This document shows, one piece after another, positions 55,704-59,988 of a stretch of DNA of 59,988 nucleotides. A model generated the notes under the pieces. It made no database searches. It saw only the letters and a list, made by a program, of their open reading frames with translations, and was not told where the DNA came from. This DNA comes from Candidatus Krumholzibacteriota bacterium (GTDB lineage: Bacteria; Krumholzibacteriota; Krumholzibacteriia; LZORAL124-64-63), in NCBI GenBank assembly GCA_022711765.1, contig JAKLEB010000004.1, forward strand, positions 1-59,988. Direction: 5' to 3'. Each line of letters begins with the position of its first letter. Positions within the stretch are counted from its first letter, which is position 1. A program made the position numbers and the translations under genes.

Positions 55704-56768
55704 ATGAAGTGCGCAACCATCACGCTGTTGGTCGCCTGCATCGCACTTGGCGCGGTTGCTAGCGATTTAGGCAATAGCGCGACCCAGAAGCCTCGGGTCA
55801 CTACTCTGACACCCTCTCCGATCGATCCCCAAGTGATCCGTCAAGGCGGCGACACCTTCGACGACGCGATCGCCATTCCCGAGATTCCCTATACGACTAC
55901 CGGCACGACCAGCGGCTTTACCGACGACTATGACGAGGCCTGCCCGTACTCGGGCAGTACCTCGCCGGACGTCGTTTACAAGCTCATTGCGCGTGCGGAC
56001 ATCGATATCGACGTCGATCTCTGCGGCTCAGCCTACGATACCAAGGTATACCTGTACGATGCCGACATGAACCTCGTGGCCTGCAATGACGACTTCTACT
56101 ACGACGACGACTGTGGCGACTACGTGTCCCGGCTCCGCTTCGCCCCGATCATCGACGGGACGAGCTACTATCTGGTTGTTGATGGCTACGGAGGAGAATA
56201 TGGCGAGTACCAGTTGAATATCAGAGAGGACGAGTACTGCGAGCTCGACTGTCCAGCCCAAGCCTATCTCGAGGGTGAACCACCTTTGGTTGACGACTAC
56301 GAGGACGCGTACAATGGCGGCTGCAACTCGCCACAATACGGTGAACCGTGGCAGGACTTGTATGGCGATGAGAACGGCGAACTCGTGTTCTGCGGTGTTT
56401 CTGGTTGGTACGACTACCTGGGTTCTCACTACCGTGACACGGACTGGTTCTACTTGCACGTCGGCGAAAGTGGAGTCGTCGAGTTAGAGGCCGAGGCCGA
56501 GTGGGCGACGTACTTCTGGGAGGTGACGACATTCTGCAGCATGGCGGTCCTCCCGAATATTCTGGTCGAGGAATGCGACTCCGGGACGATGACCATCGAA
56601 GCCCTGGGCGAGATCATCGGCTTCTGGGTAGGTCCGACGGTTTTCGAGCCTCCAAGCTATGCCGTGGACAACGAGTACGACTACGTCATTCACTTCTCGG
56701 GCTTAATGCCCGTGCCGGTTGCAACGGAATCCGTGAGCTGGAGCGCGGTGAAAGCGCTGTTCCGTTGA
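55704..56768 (+). CDS. Cassette 3: secreted PPC-like protein with SWSAVKALF tail
   Basis: 354 residues from ATG 55704 (GAGGGGGA upstream; an earlier frame start adds a leader that breaks the signal peptide). Signal peptide MKCATITLLVACIALGAVAS. Residues about 45-180 resemble a bacterial pre-peptidase C-terminal (PPC) domain: DDYDEACPYSGSTSPDVVYK, YDTKVYLYDADMNLVACNDD, SYYLVVDGYGGEYGEYQL. A second, similar domain follows (YRDTDWFYLHVGESGVVEL). Many acidic and cysteine residues suggest calcium sites and disulfides. The C-terminus VATESVSWSAVKALFR matches the host CHRD protein's end. No peptidase domain, so a free-standing secreted PPC protein. Confidence 0.82.
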   Translation: MKCATITLLVACIALGAVASDLGNSATQKPRVTTLTPSPIDPQVIRQGGDTFDDAIAIPEIPYTTTGTTSGFTDDYDEACPYSGSTSPDVVYKLIARADIDIDVDLCGSAYDTKVYLYDADMNLVACNDDFYYDDDCGDYVSRLRFAPIIDGTSYYLVVDGYGGEYGEYQLNIREDEYCELDCPAQAYLEGEPPLVDDYEDAYNGGCNSPQYGEPWQDLYGDENGELVFCGVSGWYDYLGSHYRDTDWFYLHVGESGVVELEAEAEWATYFWEVTTFCSMAVLPNILVEECDSGTMTIEALGEIIGFWVGPTVFEPPSYAVDNEYDYVIHFSGLMPVPVATESVSWSAVKALFR

Positions 56769-56823
56769 CTTGAACGCGGACCATGCCCGGTGAGCCGTGG
56801 AAATGCTAGGAGAATTGGATTCT

Positions 56824-56922
56824 GTATAACAAGCAGTTCAAGCTGACAGTCGGCTCTGTCACGGCCCGTGCATGCGCACGGTCCGCGCCAGAACCGCCTG
56901 CAGCTTAACGCAGTTGTTATGT
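56824..56922 (+). repeat. attC site 3
   Basis: R'' GTATAAC, R' GTTATGT. TTCAAGCTGAC and CAGCTTAACG boxes; terminal hairpin CCCGTGC/GCACGGT. Ends cassette 3. Confidence 0.92.
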
Positions 56923-57079
56923 TCACGAGGTTTACTAGAATTGCCCGTCGCCGAAAGCGGCATTGTGATATAGTCCAATCGGAGGCCAGCACAGAACAAC
57001 GTCGTATTTAGTCCCATATCCTATTCGTGGTATGGGGTGCGGGGGGGGATAACCCTAGTCGAGGTCTGGAGGAGAGATT

Positions 57080-57337
57080 ATGACGCACGCGCTAAATGCC
57101 ATCATCGCGATTATCGTCGTCCACGCGGGGATCGGGTTGCTGCAATGGTATGCCCGGCGGGTCGCGGACGTAGGGCGGATGGCGCTCTATGGCATGTATC
57201 TCACGCTGTTGCCGATCGGGCTGGCTTGTTTCGGGATCTTAGCGCCCGTCTACCTGATAGCCGGACTCGCTGTGGTCGGTCAAATCTTGGTGGTTATGGG
57301 TATTCGTAAGTCGAAGGAACAGGTTGCCTCAGCGTGA
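57080..57337 (+). CDS. Cassette 4: small membrane protein
   Basis: 85 residues, ATG 57080 after GGAGGAGAG. Three hydrophobic segments (about 5-20, 33-53 and 56-73) separated by short Arg/Lys loops, ending KSKEQVASA. No family recognised. The cassette has a long leader (56923-57079) without an ORF, which may carry its own promoter (TATAGT near 56972). Confidence 0.75.
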   Translation: MTHALNAIIAIIVVHAGIGLLQWYARRVADVGRMALYGMYLTLLPIGLACFGILAPVYLIAGLAVVGQILVVMGIRKSKEQVASA

Positions 57338-57381
57338 CGAGGACTCGCCAGAGATCGGCGGCGATCTAGTTGCGCTCTATT

Positions 57382-57410
57382 CGCTAGCGTGCCGCCCTGC
57401 ATAGCTAGCG
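57382..57410. repeat. Inverted repeat after the cassette 4 gene
   Basis: CGCTAGC at 57382-57388 and GCTAGCG at 57404-57410 can form a 7-bp stem between the cassette 4 stop and attC4. It may end the transcript; no T-run follows. Confidence 0.35.
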
Positions 57411-57467
57411 AGCACGCGCACGAGCGCTTCATGAGAGCGGCTCAAAGAGAGGGTGGAGCTTCGGGGA

Positions 57468-57568
57468 ACATAACAGGCCGTTCAAGCTGACAGTCGGCCT
57501 TGTCACGTCGCTGGCAAGAGCCAGCGTCGCGCCAAGACCGCCAGCAGCTTAACGCCAGGTTGTTAGAT
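57468..57568 (+). repeat. attC site 4
   Basis: R'' ACATAAC, R' GTTAGAT. Inner boxes as in the others, but the terminal hairpin is GTCGCTGGC/GCCAGCG with loop AAGA, replacing the usual CCGTGC/GCACGG on both sides. Confidence 0.92.
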
Positions 57569-57590
57569 TTACAACCAGAGGAGAGCGCCG

Positions 57591-58250
57591 GTGAAATACT
57601 TCGCTGCAATTTTGGTATTAATTCTGTTGGCCGGCTGCTCTTCTGTTAACCAGCCACCGTTCTGGCGGTATCATTCGGAAGCAGAAATTCCGACGGTCGC
57701 GAGTTATACGATGACAGAACTACTATACATCGTTGACGAGACGAGTAATACCGTACCGAAATACTATGGCGTGTTTTATGGGGTAGATAATGAACAATTG
57801 CCGTATGTTCTGATTGCGCGATCTCGCCGCGCTAATGATTTCGATATCAGTAGACCGTACGATATGTTCGATATCGACAATAGTGTCGCTCTTAATCTAG
57901 ACAACGCAAAGGAATTCATTAACGTACTCACTGACTGTGAGCAGCGATGGGACAAGAAGCACGCCAATAGTGAAGCGACGTATTTGGAGTACGATATCAC
58001 CCCCGAGCAGAACGTTGCCCAGGTTTCTGAGCATGTCGTACATATTCTCACGACACTACATTTCCTTTGCCAAATCAACGCCGATGGGCCCCAGGGAGTG
58101 TTGACGATTGGCGAAGGACCGGCACGTACTCGCTTGTATTTTGATGACAAGACGCAGATAGCGCGCTTCAGGAAACTTCTAGCGCTTGCTGTCGCGCAGT
58201 ACCGTGAACAGGATCCGGGTGGTAAGACAAAAGAAGGAATTTCGAGTTAG
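57591..58250 (+). CDS. Cassette 5: lipoprotein of unknown function
   Basis: 219 residues, GTG 57591 with GAGGAGAG upstream. Signal peptide VKYFAAILVLILLAGC with lipobox LAGC (Cys16). The mature region is mixed alpha-beta, rich in Tyr, Asp and Asn (YYGVFYGVDNEQLPYVLIARSR, ALNLDNAKEFINVLTDCEQ), followed by RLYFDDKTQIARFRKLLALA. No family recognised. Distinctly AT-rich codons set it apart from the host genes, a sign of foreign origin. Confidence 0.75.
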   Translation: MKYFAAILVLILLAGCSSVNQPPFWRYHSEAEIPTVASYTMTELLYIVDETSNTVPKYYGVFYGVDNEQLPYVLIARSRRANDFDISRPYDMFDIDNSVALNLDNAKEFINVLTDCEQRWDKKHANSEATYLEYDITPEQNVAQVSEHVVHILTTLHFLCQINADGPQGVLTIGEGPARTRLYFDDKTQIARFRKLLALAVAQYREQDPGGKTKEGISS

Positions 58251-58257
58251 CGATGGA

Positions 58258-58361
58258 ATCTAACAAGCCATTCAAGCTGACGGCTATCGTCTCTGTCACG
58301 GTCCGTGCATGCGCACGGCCCGCGCCAGAGCCGGCCGCAGCTTAACGCCAGGACGTTATGC
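58258..58361 (+). repeat. attC site 5
   Basis: R'' ATCTAAC, R' GTTATGC. TTCAAGCTGAC and CAGCTTAACG boxes; terminal hairpin GGTCCGTGC/GCACGGCCC. Slightly longer (104 bases) owing to CTATCG in the left arm. Confidence 0.92.
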
Positions 58362-58377
58362 GAAACGCAAGGTTATA

Positions 58378-59217
58378 ATGCGCGGATTGCTATACATAAA
58401 CTGCGTCTGGATTAGTTGCGTCGTAGGATGCGCAGTTGGTCGGAGCGGTGTTGGTGTATATCATCCAAATGTGCACGAACTCGTTGCGAGTACGAGCGAT
58501 TGTACAGGGATGGCATACAGTGATTTTGACCAACCGCCGACATTTCAAGTGGTCGCCGAGCCTAAATATGCACTTATGGCCGTCTTATCGTGGCTTGAAG
58601 GTGTCGTTCCGATAGCAATAAGCGTCGATTCGAATGGTGTCTTCTGCGATGCGATTGTAGATTCCATTTCACATCCACTATTAATTCGAGAAGCGATTAA
58701 GGCCGCGCGGCGAAGTAGGTACAATCCTGCGACGCGCGTTGGCGAACGCGTGCCTGGAGTTTTAGAAACCACATATATTTTCGACATGAAGTTTGCATCC
58801 GTAAGCGATCCGGATCGACGCCTGCAATCCCTACTCGGGCTGCCACCGTACGTCAGGGAGGTTGGCGCGTTCGTCGACAGCATCGCAATTCGCGACAATG
58901 CGACGACAATATGGAAGCACGATGGAGTCCTCTTTTGCGGCGATATTTCGGTGCAATCCTATCGCGATCTGGTGCCGCTGCTGAACGGTAGACTCGCGGA
59001 TTCTGAGTCAGTATATCGGGTTACGAGTTACTATATGAGTGCAGCGGAAGCGGGTACAGGTACACATTACGTTTTGGTAGCGCTCGTGGAAACCTGCACA
59101 TACTGGTCACCGGAAGGAAATCCTGGTAGTGGCAATTGCTATGGATTCTCGCGTGACGACAAGGATGAGCCGTTTCGAATCTTTGGAACTGCAAATGTCG
59201 ACAGATCAGTTCATTGA
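58378..59217 (+). CDS. Cassette 6: envelope protein with TonB C-terminal-like domain
   Basis: 279 residues from ATG 58378 (the AAGG of GCAAGGTTATA upstream). A hydrophobic N-terminus ends in VVGC (Cys18), a probable lipobox. Residues about 55-142 follow the TonB_C pattern: AEPKYALMAVLSWLEGVVPIAIS, DSNGVFCDAIVDSISHPLLIREA, IKAARRSRYNPATRVGERVPG, ending in YIFDMKF. The second half is unique. TonB_C domains in stand-alone lipoproteins occur in many FCB bacteria, with unknown roles. AT-rich relative to host genes. Confidence 0.72.
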   Translation: MRGLLYINCVWISCVVGCAVGRSGVGVYHPNVHELVASTSDCTGMAYSDFDQPPTFQVVAEPKYALMAVLSWLEGVVPIAISVDSNGVFCDAIVDSISHPLLIREAIKAARRSRYNPATRVGERVPGVLETTYIFDMKFASVSDPDRRLQSLLGLPPYVREVGAFVDSIAIRDNATTIWKHDGVLFCGDISVQSYRDLVPLLNGRLADSESVYRVTSYYMSAAEAGTGTHYVLVALVETCTYWSPEGNPGSGNCYGFSRDDKDEPFRIFGTANVDRSVH

Positions 59218-59235
59218 ACGCGACACTTCGGCGCC

Positions 59236-59338
59236 GCATAACAAGCCGATCAAGCTGACGGATCGGTCTTGTCACGGCCCGTGCTAGCGCACGGCCCGCG
59301 CCAAGCCCGCCCCGCAGCTTATCGGCAAGGCGTTATCT
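59236..59338 (+). repeat. attC site 6
   Basis: R'' GCATAAC, R' GTTATCT. Right inner box is CAGCTTATCGG rather than CAGCTTAACG, the most divergent of the six; terminal hairpin GGCCCGTGC/GCACGGCCC intact. Confidence 0.9.
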
Positions 59339-59351
59339 ACACGAGAAAGTC

Positions 59352-59951
59352 ATGGGGGACGTGAAGGACTACTTGGACCTAGTGCGCGAGCGCCGAGAAT
59401 GTCGCCGGTGCAGTGGACTCACGAACCCGTCGGAAGTACTGGGCGGTAGCCTGGATTCACAACAGATCGGCCCGTGGTCTACGTGGCAGGGTAATCTCTC
59501 CTCCGATCTCCTTGTGGTCGGCCAGGATTGGGGAGACGTATCCTACTTCGAAAATAATGAGGGGCGGGATTCCGCCCGGAACCCGACGAATGATCACTTG
59601 ATTGCCTTGCTCAGTTCTATCGGAATCTCTATCGGACCGCCCGGCGGAGGTCAAGGCCAGCACGTCGTGTTCTTTACTAATGCCATCCTCTGCTTGAAGT
59701 CGGGCGGGCTTCAATCGAGAGTTGAAGATGAGTGGTTTCGGAACTGCGCGGGTTTTCTTCGCCGGCAAATCGAGATCGTTGCGCCGCGCGTGGTCGTCAC
59801 ACTGGGTGCGCGGGCATTCCGTGCGGTCTTGTCCGCCTTCGACCTCCGCCCACAAGAACTTTGGAATTCCCCTGGTTTCGTAGACACTCCTCAGCCTATT
59901 GCTGAGGCGCTCTCGAACGCCTCGGGACTGACGTCGCCCAGGTGGCTGTGA
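59352..59951 (+). CDS. Cassette 7: uracil-DNA glycosylase-superfamily protein
   Basis: 199 residues, ATG 59352 straight after attC6 (GAGAAAG upstream). Landmarks: a Cys pair (ECRRCSGL) as in the [4Fe-4S] type UDGs though other ligands are not obvious, VVGQDWGD (motif A, in place of GQDPG), HVVFFTNAILCLK and PRVVVTLGARAFRAVL. C-terminal His motif is not evident. Might remove uracil or another damaged base, or be a non-catalytic relative. The attC of this cassette is beyond the right edge; the remaining 37 bases show no repeat. Confidence 0.8.
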   Translation: MGDVKDYLDLVRERRECRRCSGLTNPSEVLGGSLDSQQIGPWSTWQGNLSSDLLVVGQDWGDVSYFENNEGRDSARNPTNDHLIALLSSIGISIGPPGGGQGQHVVFFTNAILCLKSGGLQSRVEDEWFRNCAGFLRRQIEIVAPRVVVTLGARAFRAVLSAFDLRPQELWNSPGFVDTPQPIAEALSNASGLTSPRWL

Positions 59952-59988
59952 CGACGCCTCGGATTATAGAACATTTCGATGTAGTCGA

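Larger units (their letters stand above)
52024..59988 (+). mobile_element. Chromosomal integron: intI, toxin-antitoxin pair and at least seven gene cassettes (right end beyond window)
   Basis: The platform is the integrase gene plus the region to about 53946; the array starts at the GTTAGCA junction near 53947. Six attC sites (54870-54968, 55553-55653, 56824-56922, 57468-57568, 58258-58361 and 59236-59338) share the same core sequence, which marks a resident (sedentary) chromosomal integron as opposed to a mobile resistance integron. Each cassette carries one gene in the array direction. intI is read in the same direction as the cassettes. Composition of cassette genes is clearly more AT-rich than the host genes to the left. 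The last cassette's attC is outside the window. Confidence 0.92.

Noticed and set aside
54870..59338. Regular repeats considered as a CRISPR array
   Set aside because: Units of about 100 bases separated by 0.6-1.3 kb genes, with R''/R' boxes and imperfect dyads: attC sites, not CRISPR repeats.
52024..59951. Clinical-type resistance integron
   Set aside because: No sul1/qacE end, no known resistance gene, uniform attC type and host-like surface genes point to a resident chromosomal array.

Overview
The window is a high-GC bacterial chromosome segment with many small operons and many secreted or lipid-anchored proteins. Three secreted proteins end in the same FlgD-like C-terminal module with a PNPFNPR-type motif. 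There is also a gingipain-type (C25) protease, a CHRD protein, an FG-GAP/UnbV protein and a short W[GS]A[LV]KALF C-terminal tail. This combination points to an uncultivated FCB-group lineage of the Eisenbacteria/Krumholzibacteriota/Latescibacterota kind. The assignment is by inference from protein style; there is no rRNA or ribosomal marker in the window.

Layout. 1-6.4 kb: surface and secreted proteins (truncated C25 protease, small outer-membrane-like protein, DUF1648 membrane protein, LVIVD-repeat protein). 6.7-16.9 kb: a redox operon with a selenocysteine formate dehydrogenase alpha subunit (in-frame UGA at 7848 plus a SECIS hairpin), a NuoE-like subunit and a NuoF-GltD fusion. It is followed by three signalling genes, one of them a histidine kinase carrying an [FeFe]-hydrogenase-like H-cluster domain. 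16.8-20.8 kb: a XRE repressor and a broken ImmA-type peptidase face a two-gene SF2 helicase/DUF932 operon across a short region with two matching operators. 20.8-23.0 kb: small envelope proteins. 23.1-31.9 kb: a CHAT protease plus alpha/beta-hydrolase operon, a divergent WYL regulator, a CHRD protein and a single-chain papain/alpha-beta-hydrolase fusion. Two different protease-lipase pairings lie within 9 kb and are candidate conflict or cell-death effectors. 32-52 kb: mostly housekeeping genes (malic enzyme, PocR-type kinase, ferredoxin/Fnr-type regulator with an FNR-like box, DsrC, CoA-disulfide reductase-rhodanese, MutM, CheY/CheR, oligoendopeptidase F, S9 peptidase) mixed with secreted proteins.

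52.0 kb to the right edge: a chromosomal integron. A full-length integron integrase is followed by a ParE/Phd-type toxin-antitoxin pair on the opposite strand, a candidate cassette promoter, and seven gene cassettes separated by six closely related attC sites of about 100 bp. The integrase gene points the same way as the cassettes (the 'inverted' arrangement). Cassette genes encode a DUF2726/PD-(D/E)XK-like protein, a GNAT acetyltransferase, a secreted PPC-like protein, a small membrane protein, a lipoprotein, a TonB-C-like envelope protein and a uracil-DNA-glycosylase-like protein. The cassettes are visibly richer in A+T than the rest of the window. The array continues past the right edge.
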